A DNA stretch of 64,000 nt from Silanimonas sp. (GCF_027531545.1 NZ_JAPZSC010000001.1:124001-188000); one strand, 5' to 3'. Numbered from the stretch's first letter, positions 1 to 10,942 are shown. Numbers and translations are program-made. Notes: generated by a model not told the origin, from the letters alone.

Positions 1-2
1 GC

Positions 3-1433
3 GAGGCCGACTACTGCTCCGGGGCGGCGATCGCCCTGCCGAGTGCGCTGTTCAATCGCCTCGGCGGATTCGACGAGCGTTACGCCCCCGCCTATTACGA
101 AGACACCGACCTCGCAATGAAGGTGCGCGAGGCGGGACTCAAGGTGCGCGTGCAGCCGGCGTCGATGGTGGTGCACCACGAGGGCATCACCGCCGGCACC
201 GACACCAGCAGCGGCGTGAAGGCCTACCAGGTGCGCAACCAGCAGCGTTTCCTCGAGCGCTGGCGCGACACGCTGGTGCGCCGCCATCCGGCGCCGACCC
301 AGGCCGTGCACTACGCGGCGCAGCATCGCGCCCGTGCCCGCGTACTCGTCATCGACGCCACCACGCCGATGCCGGATCGCGACTCCGGCTCGGTGCGTCT
401 GTTCGAACTGCTGCGCCTGCTCGTCGACGAGGGCTGCGCCGTCACTTTCTTCCCGGAGAACGGGCTGGACGACGGGCGCTACACGCAGGCGCTTCGCGAT
501 CTCGGCGTCGAGGCCTGGACGCACCCTTGGCTTGGCGCGATCCCCGACTGGCTGGCGAAGCACGGCCCGCGCTTCCAGCTGGTCATCGTCAGCCGCCACT
601 ACATCCTCTCGCCCCTGCTGCCGCTGTTGCGCCGCCATGCGCCGCAGGCGCGCATCGTCTTCGACACCGTCGACCTGCACCACCTGCGCGAGCAACGCGA
701 AGCGGAAGAACGCAACGACGCCACCCTGCTGCGCGCCGCGGCGCGAACCCGTGCCGACGAGCTGGCGCTGATCGGCAGCGTCGACCGCACCTGGGTGGTG
801 AGCCCGGTGGAAAAGACCCTGCTGGCGGAGAGCGCGCCCGGCGCGGTGGTGGACGTGGTGTCGAACATCCATCGCGTGCGCGGCGCCGGCCCGGCGATGG
901 CCGCGCGGCAAGGCCTGCTCTTCGTCGGTGGCTTCCGCCATCCGCCGAACGTCGATGCCGCGCAGTGGCTGGCCGACGAGATCCTGCCGCGCATCCGTGC
1001 GCAGCGGCCGGAGATCACGCTCTCACTGGTCGGGAGCGACGCGCCGGCCTCCGTGCTTGCCCTTGGCGAAAGGCCAGGCATCACCGTGCATGGCCATGTG
1101 CCCGATCTCGAGCCGCTGATCGACGCGCATCGCTTCTCGGTCGCGCCGCTGCGCTACGGCGCCGGCGTGAAGGGCAAGATCAACCAGGCGCTGGCCCATG
1201 GCCTGCCGGTGGTGGCGACGCGTTGCGCCGTCGAAGGCATGGGCCTGACCCATGGCATCGACGCCCTCGTGGCGGACGACGCGGAGTCGCTCGCGGCGAC
1301 CATCCTCGCCGCCTACGACGACGCGACGCTGTGGCAGCGTCTGGTCGACGGCGGCCTCGCCAACACCGAGCGCGAGTTCTCTCCCGAGCGCGCCCGCACC
1401 ACGCTGCGCACCATCTTCAACCAGCTGCGCTGA
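3..1433 (+). CDS. Glycosyltransferase (GT2-like C-terminal part followed by GT1-type glycosyltransferase domain), 5' partial
   Basis: Open frame runs to the window edge; EADYCSGAAIALP..FDERYAPAYYEDTDLAMKVREAGLKV is GT2-like; GVKGKINQALAHGLPVVATRCAVEGMGL is typical of GT1 C-terminal domain. Confidence 0.85.
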   Translation, partial: EADYCSGAAIALPSALFNRLGGFDERYAPAYYEDTDLAMKVREAGLKVRVQPASMVVHHEGITAGTDTSSGVKAYQVRNQQRFLERWRDTLVRRHPAPTQAVHYAAQHRARARVLVIDATTPMPDRDSGSVRLFELLRLLVDEGCAVTFFPENGLDDGRYTQALRDLGVEAWTHPWLGAIPDWLAKHGPRFQLVIVSRHYILSPLLPLLRRHAPQARIVFDTVDLHHLREQREAEERNDATLLRAAARTRADELALIGSVDRTWVVSPVEKTLLAESAPGAVVDVVSNIHRVRGAGPAMAARQGLLFVGGFRHPPNVDAAQWLADEILPRIRAQRPEITLSLVGSDAPASVLALGERPGITVHGHVPDLEPLIDAHRFSVAPLRYGAGVKGKINQALAHGLPVVATRCAVEGMGLTHGIDALVADDAESLAATILAAYDDATLWQRLVDGGLANTEREFSPERARTTLRTIFNQLR

Positions 1434-1438
1434 CGGCC

Positions 1439-2341
1439 TCAGCGCGCTTCGGGGCGAGCCGTTTCGGCACGCTGCAGCCGCTGGGAAAGCACCGCCAGCT
1501 CCGGCGCCTGCGGGGCAAGGCGCTCCGCTTCGGCGAGCGCGCGGCGGGCCTGGTCGAAGGCCCCGCGGCCGATGGCTTCATCGGCGAGCCCACGCCAGCG
1601 GATGGCTTCGGCACTGTCAGCCGAAGAGGGCGTGGTTGGCGAAACCGGGCCTCCCGCGCGGGCTACGCCGGACGCGCCGAGCCGGGCTTCGAGTTCGGGC
1701 AATTGCAGGTGCGCCGGATCGATGGCCCGAACTTCGGCCACCAGCGCCAGCGCCGTGTCCGCTTCGCCGCGGTCGAGTGCCGCCATGGCATTCGCCAGGG
1801 TCATGGATAGCAAGCGACTGCGGCCAGCTCGCGCCAGCGCGTTGTCGGGCTCTCGTTGCAGTGCCTGCCGGTAGAGCGCGAGGGCCGCCGTGGGATCGGC
1901 GCCCTCCAGGGCGGTCGCCCGCTGAAGCACCGCCTCCACCGAAGGCTCCGCATGCGCCAGCAGGGACTGCCGAAGCGTCTCGATGCGCTCACCCGGCATC
2001 CCAAGACGAACCGCCCGGGCCAGCGCCTGTTCCGCCTTCGCCGAATCGCCCGCCGCGACGGCCGTCGCCGCCTGGACCAGGGACCGCTCGCCGGTCGCGG
2101 CCAAACCTTCCACCACGCGCGGATGGTCCGGCGCCCGCGCCTGCGCCGCTTCGAAGCGCGACGCCGCGGTGTCGAGGTCACCCGCCGTGAGCGCCTGTTC
2201 GGCCTGCGAGACGAGACCGGCCAGCGCGGCATCGGGGAACACGGCGCGGCCGATCGGCTCGCGCAGCAGCAGCACGCCCACCAGCAGCGAGGCGGCGGCG
2301 GCGGCGAGTACCGCCCAGCGCGAGGGCCGCACAGCCATCAA
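1439..2341 (-). CDS. TPR-like / tetratricopeptide repeat membrane-anchored protein
   Basis: N-terminal TM segment followed by alanine-rich repeated helices (AEQALTAGDLDTAASRFEAAQARAPDHPRVVEGLA...); ATGA overlap with the relA start side. Confidence 0.65.
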   Translation of the reverse strand: MMAVRPSRWAVLAAAAASLLVGVLLLREPIGRAVFPDAALAGLVSQAEQALTAGDLDTAASRFEAAQARAPDHPRVVEGLAATGERSLVQAATAVAAGDSAKAEQALARAVRLGMPGERIETLRQSLLAHAEPSVEAVLQRATALEGADPTAALALYRQALQREPDNALARAGRSRLLSMTLANAMAALDRGEADTALALVAEVRAIDPAHLQLPELEARLGASGVARAGGPVSPTTPSSADSAEAIRWRGLADEAIGRGAFDQARRALAEAERLAPQAPELAVLSQRLQRAETARPEAR

Positions 2342-4416
2342 CCCACCCGCCGCGCGTCGCGCACGCCGGGCACGGCGGTCAGTCGCGCCAACAGCTTCGA
2401 GAGCTGTTCGAAATCGCTGACCTTCAAGGTGAGCTTGAGGTCGGCGAGGCCGCGGCTGTCGTCGCTGCGAGAGGCCACCGCATTGATGTGGATGCCCTCC
2501 TGAGCGATCAGCGTCGTGATGTCCTTCAGCAGCGACTTGCGGTCGAGGCCATGGATGGCGACATCGACCGCGTAGGTGCCACCGGCGCGCCCCCAGGAGA
2601 CGGGCATGGCGCGGTCGGGATCACGCGCGACCAAGCGCGACAGCGCCACGCAGTCGGCGCGATGCACGCTGATGCCACGGCCACGCGTCAGGTAGCCGGC
2701 GATGGCGTCGCCCGGCACCGGCTGGCAGCAGCGCGCGAGCTGCATCAGCAGGTTGCCGACGCCGTCGACCACGAAGCTGTCGCTGCGCGCACCGACCTTG
2801 TCGCGCGACGCCGCGGCCGGGATGGGCGGCATCGCCGGGGCCTCCTTCGGCTGCTGCGCCTCGTGCAGCGCGCGGCTCACCTGCGCCGGGCTGACATCAC
2901 CGAGCGACAGCGCGACCAGCAGGTCGTCCTGCGTCGCCAGGCGCAAGCGCGGCAGCACCGGCGCGAGGTCGGCACCGAGCAGGCCGAGGCGACGGAGTTC
3001 TTTGTCGAGCAACTCGCGCCCTTCGACGAGGTTCTGCGCGCGATCGAGCTTGTGGAACCACGCGCGCACCTTGTCGCGGGCGCGGCCGGTGACGAGGAAG
3101 CCGCTCGCCGGCTGCAGCCAGTCGCGGCGCGGCGCGCCAGCCTTCGCCGTCAGGATCTCCACGGCGTCGCCGGTGGCCGGCTTTGAATCGAGGGTGACGA
3201 TGCGGCCGTTGATCTTCGCGCCCCGGCAGCGGTGCCCCACTTCCGTGTGCACGGCGTAGGCGAAATCGAGCACGGTCGCGCCACGCGGCAGGTCGACCAC
3301 CTTGCCCTGCGGCGTCAGCACGTAGACGCGGTCTTCGACGAGGTCGGCCTTCAGCCCTTCCTGCAGCTTCTGCTCGTCGCCCTCGCTCGAATCGAGCAGC
3401 TGGCGCATCCACGCGATCTTGCGCTCGAAGCTCGCATCGGCACCGCCGCCTTCCTTGTAGCGCCAGTGCGCGGCCACACCGAGCTCGGCCTGCTCGTGCA
3501 TCTCGCGGGTGCGGATCTGCACCTCGAGCGCGCGGCCCTCGGGGCCGACCACCGCCGTGTGCAGGCTGCGATAGCCGTTCGCTTTCGGGCGGGCGATGTA
3601 GTCGTCGAACTCCTTCGCTATCGGCGTCCACACCTGGTGCACGGCGCCGAGCGCCGCGTAACAGGCGGCGACATCTCCGACCAGCACGCGCACGGCGCGG
3701 ATGTCGTAGAGCTCGCCGAACGGGACGTCCTTGCGCTGCATCTTCTTCCAGATGCTGTAGATGTGCTTCGGCCGCCCCGCCACGTCGCCATCGATGCCGG
3801 ACTCCTTCAGGGCCGCGCGCAACTGCGCCTTGACGTCCTCGATGTACTGCTCTCGCGCACCGCGCTTCTCGTCGAGCAGTCGGGCGATGCGCTGGTAGGT
3901 CTCGGGCTGCTGGAAGCGGAAGGCGAGGTCCTCGATCTCCCACTTCAGCTGCCAGATGCCGAGGCGGTTCGCCAGCGGCGCGAGGATGTCGGCGGCGAGC
4001 CGCGCGAGTTCGGTGCGCTCGGCCTCGGGCAGGGCCGAGGCGTGGCGCAGCCGGGCCAGCTGCAGGGCCAGCAGCACCGGCACCACCCGCAGGTCGCGGA
4101 CGATGGAGAGCAGCAGCCGCCGAAGGCCCTCGGCATCGGCACGACCCTCCGCCCGCGCATGCAGCGCCCACACCTGCTCCGCGGCGCGGACGCCGTCCAG
4201 CATGGCCGGCAGCCGGCCGGGCATGGGCGCCTGCGTCGTCTCGAGGGCCTCGGCCCCGAGGGCCACCAGCGCGGTCGCCCAGATCATCTCGCGGTCAGGC
4301 GACAACGCCGCCAGTACCTCGAGCGCGCGGCGGCAGAACACGGCGCCCGGCGAATCACCCGCAGCCGCCGACGCCAGGGCCGGCCATTCGGCCAGGGCGT
4401 GCGCAGCGTTGGGCAT
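2338..4416 (-). CDS. relA: GTP pyrophosphokinase RelA ((p)ppGpp synthetase)
   Basis: RelA/SpoT synthetase motif (YDIRAVRVLV..RPKANGYRSLHTAVVGP), TGS domain (VYVLTPQGKVVDLPRGATVLDFAYAVHTEVGHRC), C-terminal ACT; HD hydrolase motif looks degenerate. Start chosen at internal Met MPNAAH. Confidence 0.93.
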   Translation of the reverse strand: MPNAAHALAEWPALASAAAGDSPGAVFCRRALEVLAALSPDREMIWATALVALGAEALETTQAPMPGRLPAMLDGVRAAEQVWALHARAEGRADAEGLRRLLLSIVRDLRVVPVLLALQLARLRHASALPEAERTELARLAADILAPLANRLGIWQLKWEIEDLAFRFQQPETYQRIARLLDEKRGAREQYIEDVKAQLRAALKESGIDGDVAGRPKHIYSIWKKMQRKDVPFGELYDIRAVRVLVGDVAACYAALGAVHQVWTPIAKEFDDYIARPKANGYRSLHTAVVGPEGRALEVQIRTREMHEQAELGVAAHWRYKEGGGADASFERKIAWMRQLLDSSEGDEQKLQEGLKADLVEDRVYVLTPQGKVVDLPRGATVLDFAYAVHTEVGHRCRGAKINGRIVTLDSKPATGDAVEILTAKAGAPRRDWLQPASGFLVTGRARDKVRAWFHKLDRAQNLVEGRELLDKELRRLGLLGADLAPVLPRLRLATQDDLLVALSLGDVSPAQVSRALHEAQQPKEAPAMPPIPAAASRDKVGARSDSFVVDGVGNLLMQLARCCQPVPGDAIAGYLTRGRGISVHRADCVALSRLVARDPDRAMPVSWGRAGGTYAVDVAIHGLDRKSLLKDITTLIAQEGIHINAVASRSDDSRGLADLKLTLKVSDFEQLSKLLARLTAVPGVRDARRVG

Positions 4417-4496
4417 GGCAGGGGATGCGGGCTTCACGATGCCCCGAGGGTAGACTTGGGGCTTGTCAGCCCACAACCATTCCCGAGGTCCATGCC

Positions 4497-4982
4497 ATGA
4501 GGCGTTCCTTTCTCGCCCTCGTCATTGCAGCGTCCATCGTGCCTGCCAGCACGCTGCAGGCCACGCCGTTTTCCACGCTGGAGGAGCGGATGAGCGCCGC
4601 GGAGTTCCGCAGCGCCGGCCTGGAGAAGCTCAGCGCGGAGGAACTGGCGGCACTGAACGCGTGGCTGTCGAACAACGGGACCAGCGGCAGCGGCAGCGCG
4701 GCGCCCCCCCAGGACGATCGCCGCGGTTTGCGGGAAGCTCCGAGCTCGCAGTCGCGAGGCCCCATCAACACCCGGCTCATCGGTGAGTCGACCGGCTGGT
4801 CGTACGGCACCGTCTTCCGCCTGGAGAACGGTCAGGTCTGGCGGTCGGTCGATCGGGAAAGCACCCTGGCCGGCGTACGCCTGACCAATCCGTCGGTGGA
4901 AATTCGCCAGGGCATCATGGGCAACTGGCGCCTGAAGTTCGGCGACTACAACACGAGCGCGCAGGTCGAGCGCGTCAAGTAA
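4497..4982 (+). CDS. Hypothetical exported protein
   Basis: ATG with upstream GAGG and signal peptide MRRSFLALVIAASIVPASTLQA; no family recognised. Confidence 0.65.
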   Translation: MRRSFLALVIAASIVPASTLQATPFSTLEERMSAAEFRSAGLEKLSAEELAALNAWLSNNGTSGSGSAAPPQDDRRGLREAPSSQSRGPINTRLIGESTGWSYGTVFRLENGQVWRSVDRESTLAGVRLTNPSVEIRQGIMGNWRLKFGDYNTSAQVERVK

Positions 4983-4985
4983 GCC

Positions 4986-7900
4986 TCAACGCGCGTTCAG
5001 CGCCTCGAGCTGCTTGGCGAGGCGCTTCGCGGACACCGGGCGCTTCGTGCCCAGTTCCTGCGCGAACAGCGAAACGCGCAGCTCCTCGAGGTCCCAGCGC
5101 AGGGCCTGCCATCCCGCTTCGAGGGCAATGCCGCGCCGACGCGCCTCGTCGAGCGCCTTCGCGAAAGGCTGCACCTCCAGCATGCGCTGCTGGTCGCGGG
5201 TCGGGTCGCGCAACGCGCGCTCCGCGCGCAGCGCTAGTGCCTTCAGGTAGCGCGGCAGTTCGTTGAAGGCCTCGGGCGGCGTTTCGCGAACGAAGCCCGG
5301 ATGAACGAGGCCCGCCAACTGCGCCCGCAGGTCGTCGAGGTTCGCTTTCGCCCAACCCATCACCGGGGCTTCGAGCTTGGGCCGGATCTCGGCGTACTGG
5401 CTCAGCGCGGCCTCGGCGATCTTGAGGCGGGCCATCGCTTCACCGAACAGCTTCTGCTTCACCGCGCCGATCGCCCGGTTGAAGGCCTCGCGGTCGCGGA
5501 TCGCGGCGAGCGTCACGCCGCCCTGGCCGCCGTCCAGAAGCGCCGCCAGCGCCTTGGCGACCAGATCAGCGCGCAGCTGTTCGGCCGTCGCCACGGCGGT
5601 GTAGACCATCGCGGTCTTCGGGTTCAGCGGCAGCTGCTTGCGCGCCGATTTCACCGCATCGGCGAGCGCGATCTCGGCGAGGCGCACCACGCCGCCGCCA
5701 TGGGCCTGCAAGGCCGCCTCGCGGTCGGCCAGCACGCGCAGCGCCACGTCCTCGCCGTCGAGCACCAGTGCCGGGAAGGCCGGCAACCCACCCGCACCGG
5801 CGATCTCGAGCGGAACCGGCTCGGCGGGAAACTCGCGCAGCCCCTCGCGCGCGAGACGCTCGCCGGCGCGCGCGGCGAAGGCCTTCTCCGCCTCCGCACC
5901 GAAACGCGCCTTCAGTTCGTCGAGCGAACGCGATTGGCCGAGGACGCGGAAGCCTCGGCCTTCCGCCTCGCCAACCCGCAGGTTCATGCGCAGGTGCGGC
6001 TCCAGCGCCGCCTCGTCGAAATCGAGCGCGGCCACGTCGACGCCTGTCGCCTTGGCGAGGAAGCGACCGAGCGCGCCCGCCACGCTGTCGGCATCGCCGT
6101 TCGGGTAGGCCAGTGCGAAAGCCCGCGCGAAATCGGGCGCCGGCACGAAGTTGCGGCGCAGGGCCTTCGGCAGGCCGCGGATCAGCTCGGTCGCCTTCTC
6201 CTCCACGAGGCCCGGCACCAGCCACGAGAGCCGCGCGGCGTCGAGCGCGGGCAGCAGGTGCAGCGGCACGTCCAGCGTCACGCCGTCCTCGGCGTGGCCG
6301 GGTTCGAAGCGGTAGTGCAGCGCCAGCCGCGCATCGCCGAGCGGCAGGAACTTCGGGAAGCGCTCGATACCGCTGCCTTCCACCGACATCAGCTCGGCGA
6401 GCGACCACTCCAGCGACTTCTTCGCCGCAGGGTCCAACCTGCCGTACCAGGCCTCCAGCGCCGCGGTGTTGTGCACGTCGGACGGCAGGCGGTCGAGGTA
6501 CCAGCGCACCTGCCAGTCCTCGTCGACGACGAGCCCGGCGCGACGCTGCTTGGCTTCCTCTTCCTGCGCGCGCTCGAGCGTCGCGAGATTGCGTTTCACT
6601 AGGGGGATGCGGGTGTCGATCTCGCCCGTCACCAGCCCCTGGCGCACGAAGATCTCGCGGGCCTCGTCGGGATACAGGCCGCCGTAGTGCACCGGTTTCT
6701 TTGGCAGCAGCACGAGGCCGAACAGTCCGATCTGCTCCGAGCCCTGCACCCGGCCCTGCCGCCGCGACCAGTGCGGGTCGAAATGCCGGCGCGAGAGCAG
6801 GTGCGGCACGGCGTCGATCACCCACTCCGGTTCGATCTTCGCCGCGGTGATGCCCCAGACCTTGGCGGTGTCGAGCAGGGTCGCGCACAGCACCCACGGC
6901 GGTGGCCTCGAAGCCAGCGTCGAAGCCGGGAAGAGTCCGAACTTGCGGCTGCGCGGCGCATCAAACAGGCCCTTCTCCGAGCGATGCCCGGTCTGCAGCG
7001 CGAGGCCGGCGAGCAACGCGCGATGCAGGTCGGCGTAGTCGGCCGGCGCCTCGTTCTGCGCCCAGCCCAAGGCCTCGCAGTTGAGGATCAGCTGCCGGTG
7101 CAGCTCGCGCCACTCGCGCAGGCGCAGGAAGTTCAGGAAACGCTGGCCGCACCAGTCGCGCAGCTTCGACTGCGAGAGGTCTTCGTGCGCGGCGCGGTAG
7201 GCGTCCCAAAGCTTGAGGATGCTGACGAACTCCGAGCGCTCGTCGGCGAAAGCGGCATGCGCACGATCGGCGGCCTCGCGCGCTTCCGGCGGGCGCTCGC
7301 GCGGGTCCTGCAGGCCGAGGAAGCTGGCGATGACGATCATCTCACGCAGGCTCCCGCGCTCCTTCGCGGCGATGAGCATGCGGGCCAGCTTCACGTCGAC
7401 GGCAAAGGCCGCCATCTGCTTGCCGACCGGCGTCAGCTGGCGGTGCTTGTCGACGGCGCCGAGCTCGGTGAGCTGCTGCCAGCCGTCGGCCACGGCGCGC
7501 GGGTCCGGGGCATCGATGAAGGGGAAGTCCTCGACGCGGCCCAAGCCCAGCGAAAGCATCCGCAGGATCACGCCGGCCAGCGAGGAGCGCAGCAGTTCCG
7601 GGTCGGTGTAGCGCGGGCGCGCATTGAAATCCTGCTCGCTGAAGAGGCGGTAGCAGATGCCCGACGACACGCGCCCGCAGCGGCCCTTGCGCTGGTCGGC
7701 GCTGGCCTGCGCGATGTCCTCGATGTGCAGGCGGTCGAGCTTCATGCGCGGGCTGTAGCGCTTCACGCGCGCGGTGCCCGGATCGACCACGTAGCGGATG
7801 CGCGGCACCGTCAGCGAGGTCTCGGCCACGTTCGTGGCCAGCACGATCCGCCGCTTCGGCCCCGGGTTGAACACGCGGTCCTGGTCCTTGGCCGAGAGCC

Positions 7901-8909
7901 GCGCGTACAGCGGCAGCACTTCGGTTTCGCGGTACTTGCGCCGCTCCAGCAGGTGGTGCACCTCGCGGATCTCGCGCTCGCCCGGCAGGAACAAGAGCAC
8001 GTCGCCGCGCGCATCTTCCCGCGTCATCTCGTCGCACGCCGCCAGCAGTCCCTCGTACAGCGACTTCTCGGCATCGGGCTTCGAGGCGACGTCGGCGTTC
8101 GTGTCTTCGAGCGGCCGATAGCGCACTTCCACCGGGTAGCTGCGGCCTTCGACGCTGATCACCGGTGCGCCGTCGAAGTGCATCGCGAAGCGCTCGGTGT
8201 CGATCGTCGCCGAGGTCACGATCAGCTTGAGGTCGCGGCGCTTGCGCAGCAGGCCCTTCAGATACCCCAAGAGGAAATCGATGTTGAGCGAACGCTCGTG
8301 CGCCTCGTCGACGATGATCGTGTCGTAGGCCGAGAGGTAGCGATCCTTCTGGATCTCGGCCAGCAGGATGCCGTCGGTCATGAACTTGACCAGCGTGTCC
8401 TCGCCCACCTGCTCGGTGAAGCGCACCTGCCAACCGACCTCCTTGCCCAGCGGCACCTGCAGCTCCTCGGCCACGCGCTTCGCCACCGCGCGCGCGGCGA
8501 TGCGGCGCGGCTGCGTGCAGCCGATCAGGCCGGCGGCCCCGCGCCCGGCTGCCAGGCAGAGCTTCGGCAACTGGGTGGTCTTGCCCGAGCCGGTCTCGCC
8601 GGCAATGACCACGACCTGGTGCTTGTGGATCAGCTCGACGATCGCCTCGGCCTCGCGGCCGATCGGCAGTTCGGTGTCGATGCGCGGGTCGGGAAGTCGC
8701 GCCTCGCGGGCCGCGAAGGCCTCGCGCGAGCGGGCCAGCGCCTGTTCCAGCGCCTGCTGCGCCGCCGCCCTCGCCTCGCCCTTGGCCTCGGCCAACCGCT
8801 TCTGCAGGCGCAACAGCGCGCCGCGGTCCTTGGCGAGGACGCGGTCCAGCGGGTCGGGGCGCGCGGCGCGGGGCGCAGGCGCGGCAGGGGTTTCGGCGGG
8901 CTCGCGCAT
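4986..8909 (-). CDS. hrpA: ATP-dependent RNA helicase HrpA
   Basis: DEAH helicase motifs GETGSGKTTQLPKLCL, DEAHERS, SATIDTERF, QRKGRCGRV; ~1300 aa with HrpA C-terminal region; start at MREPAETP rather than the upstream extension. Confidence 0.95.
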   Translation of the reverse strand: MREPAETPAAPAPRAARPDPLDRVLAKDRGALLRLQKRLAEAKGEARAAAQQALEQALARSREAFAAREARLPDPRIDTELPIGREAEAIVELIHKHQVVVIAGETGSGKTTQLPKLCLAAGRGAAGLIGCTQPRRIAARAVAKRVAEELQVPLGKEVGWQVRFTEQVGEDTLVKFMTDGILLAEIQKDRYLSAYDTIIVDEAHERSLNIDFLLGYLKGLLRKRRDLKLIVTSATIDTERFAMHFDGAPVISVEGRSYPVEVRYRPLEDTNADVASKPDAEKSLYEGLLAACDEMTREDARGDVLLFLPGEREIREVHHLLERRKYRETEVLPLYARLSAKDQDRVFNPGPKRRIVLATNVAETSLTVPRIRYVVDPGTARVKRYSPRMKLDRLHIEDIAQASADQRKGRCGRVSSGICYRLFSEQDFNARPRYTDPELLRSSLAGVILRMLSLGLGRVEDFPFIDAPDPRAVADGWQQLTELGAVDKHRQLTPVGKQMAAFAVDVKLARMLIAAKERGSLREMIVIASFLGLQDPRERPPEAREAADRAHAAFADERSEFVSILKLWDAYRAAHEDLSQSKLRDWCGQRFLNFLRLREWRELHRQLILNCEALGWAQNEAPADYADLHRALLAGLALQTGHRSEKGLFDAPRSRKFGLFPASTLASRPPPWVLCATLLDTAKVWGITAAKIEPEWVIDAVPHLLSRRHFDPHWSRRQGRVQGSEQIGLFGLVLLPKKPVHYGGLYPDEAREIFVRQGLVTGEIDTRIPLVKRNLATLERAQEEEAKQRRAGLVVDEDWQVRWYLDRLPSDVHNTAALEAWYGRLDPAAKKSLEWSLAELMSVEGSGIERFPKFLPLGDARLALHYRFEPGHAEDGVTLDVPLHLLPALDAARLSWLVPGLVEEKATELIRGLPKALRRNFVPAPDFARAFALAYPNGDADSVAGALGRFLAKATGVDVAALDFDEAALEPHLRMNLRVGEAEGRGFRVLGQSRSLDELKARFGAEAEKAFAARAGERLAREGLREFPAEPVPLEIAGAGGLPAFPALVLDGEDVALRVLADREAALQAHGGGVVRLAEIALADAVKSARKQLPLNPKTAMVYTAVATAEQLRADLVAKALAALLDGGQGGVTLAAIRDREAFNRAIGAVKQKLFGEAMARLKIAEAALSQYAEIRPKLEAPVMGWAKANLDDLRAQLAGLVHPGFVRETPPEAFNELPRYLKALALRAERALRDPTRDQQRMLEVQPFAKALDEARRRGIALEAGWQALRWDLEELRVSLFAQELGTKRPVSAKRLAKQLEALNAR

Positions 8910-9149
8910 GGGGCGCGCAGTGTAGCGCCTGCATTCCGATCGGACCGCGCCACGGACGTAACGCGGCCCACGGCGTCGACGCGGTGCGGAAGCATCGTCA
9001 ACGACCGCTGCTGCGCCCAGCGCACCGCACATGCAGAACGGCGCTCCGGCCTGCACCAGCGGTCGGGCCAGCCGCCGAGCATTCCCCCGCCCGGCGACCT
9101 CCACCGGGACGTCAGCACCCACGGCGGGTGCACAACGAGGACAACAACG

Positions 9150-10931
9150 ATGAACCTCACGATCCGAAGGGCGGTCACCGCCCTTCTCCTGGCCTGCCTT
9201 CCCGCCTCGGCGGCCATGGCCCTGCCCCCAGGCTTTCACCGCGCCGCGGCGGGCCACCTGGTGGGTGAATTCCGGGTCCCCGCGCCTGACGGAACCACCT
9301 TGCAGACCCTGGTGTACCTGCCGGGAACGGGCGCCGGGCCTTGGCCGACCCTGGTCACCCGCAGTCCCTATGACCTGCCGCTCACGCCGGTGAGCGGCTT
9401 TCCGGAAGAGCACCCGAATGCGGAGATCGAGGCCGACGAGAAGGACATCGGCTGGACGGAAGCCACCGACCGGGGGTACGCCCTCGTGGTCCAGTTCGTC
9501 CGCGGCCGCAACGAATCAGATGGCACGTTCAGCCTGTTCCTCGATGAGCGCGCCGATGGTGATGCCCTGCTGCGCTGGGTCGAGGCACAACCGTGGTCCA
9601 ACGATCGCCTGGGAGTCTTCGGCGACTCGGCGAGCGGCGTGGCCTCGCTGCAGGCTGCCGCCAGTGGCAGGCCCTCGGTCCGTGCGATCTATGCGCAGGC
9701 CACCAGCCCGGACTTCCTCGGCGGCGTGATCTTCCCGGACCGCGCCATCAAGTGGGAGGCGTTGCTCCCGTTCGTGCTCTCGCAGTCGCTCGACAGCAGC
9801 GAGGACCACGAGGCTCGCTTGGGCCTCGACGAGGCCTCGCTGGATGAACTGAAGGAGATGGCGGGCGAGGCGCTGGGCGACATGTTCGGGGCTCTCGAGG
9901 ACGGCGACGCCTCCGCCTCCGAGTGGTGGACCGCGCCTCCGGTCGCCGATTTCCCGATCGTCAGCGACCTCCAGCCGCGTTGGCCGGACCTGCTGGCCGC
10001 CCGCACCAGGACGCCACTGCTGGAGGCGGGGAATGTGACCCGCCGGCTCCGGGCGCCGGTGCTCCAGGTCGGGCTATGGCACGACTTCTTCCACGACAGC
10101 GCGATCGAGGCGTGGAACCAGCGGAGCATCTCCGGCTTCGGCCGGAACGATCGGCTGATCATGCTCGACGGCACCCACTACGACGTGGACGACCCGGAAC
10201 TCTGGCCGATCCGCCCGATGTTCACCTGGTTCGACTTCTGGCTGAAGCAGCGCTGGAACGACGTGACGCGGTGGCCGAAGGTGCAGTTCGCCTGGGCCGG
10301 TGAAGGTGCGGAGTCGGTGGTGGGAAGCGCGCTTTGGCCGATCCCGGCGCGGCCCCTCATCGCGGAACTGCAGGCGCCGACGGCCACGATCCAGATCGAC
10401 CCGGCGAAGCCGGTGCCGACACTCGGCGGCAACCACCTCATCGCCCCGGCCGGGATGCTGGACCAGTCACCGTTGCTCGATCGCACGGACATCGGGCTGC
10501 TGCAGGGCGCACCCCTGTCGAGGACGCTGCCGATCGCCGGGCCGATCCAGGCCACGATCCGCCTCAAGAGCATCTACAGCGGCCCACTGGTGGTGAAACT
10601 CGTCGACGTTCGGCCCGACGGCGAGGTCCGGCTGGTGCGCGAAACGCCGGTCACACGGGCCCACGGGCGGGTCATCGACGTGCGCTTCTCGCCGATCGCC
10701 TATCGTTTCGACGCCGGCAGCAGGCCCAGCCTGATGATCGCGGGAAGCAGCTTCCCCGCATGGATCTTCGAGCGACCCGCCACCGGGACCGTGGACGTCG
10801 CCGGAGCACGGCTGGTCATGCCGGATGCCTCGTTGGCACGCCTTCCGCGCCCGCAGCGGCGCTGCGAGACGGTGACGGGCGATGAACAGCGCGCTCGCGA
10901 GCAACGCGACGCGGGCTGCCCGACGCCCTGA
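9150..10931 (+). CDS. CocE/NonD family hydrolase
   Basis: Signal peptide MNLTIRRAVTALLLACLPASAAMA; CocE-type core RSPYDLPLT...DRGYALVVQFVRGRNESDGTF...GVFGDSASGVASLQAAASGRPSVRAIYAQATSPDF. Confidence 0.88.
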   Translation: MNLTIRRAVTALLLACLPASAAMALPPGFHRAAAGHLVGEFRVPAPDGTTLQTLVYLPGTGAGPWPTLVTRSPYDLPLTPVSGFPEEHPNAEIEADEKDIGWTEATDRGYALVVQFVRGRNESDGTFSLFLDERADGDALLRWVEAQPWSNDRLGVFGDSASGVASLQAAASGRPSVRAIYAQATSPDFLGGVIFPDRAIKWEALLPFVLSQSLDSSEDHEARLGLDEASLDELKEMAGEALGDMFGALEDGDASASEWWTAPPVADFPIVSDLQPRWPDLLAARTRTPLLEAGNVTRRLRAPVLQVGLWHDFFHDSAIEAWNQRSISGFGRNDRLIMLDGTHYDVDDPELWPIRPMFTWFDFWLKQRWNDVTRWPKVQFAWAGEGAESVVGSALWPIPARPLIAELQAPTATIQIDPAKPVPTLGGNHLIAPAGMLDQSPLLDRTDIGLLQGAPLSRTLPIAGPIQATIRLKSIYSGPLVVKLVDVRPDGEVRLVRETPVTRAHGRVIDVRFSPIAYRFDAGSRPSLMIAGSSFPAWIFERPATGTVDVAGARLVMPDASLARLPRPQRRCETVTGDEQRAREQRDAGCPTP

Positions 10932-10942
10932 ACAACGCGAAC

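Noticed and set aside
6687-9149. Very long + strand ORF upstream of and in frame with the CocE gene
   Set aside because: Antisense of hrpA; high-GC artefact. CocE has its own ATG and signal peptide at 9150.
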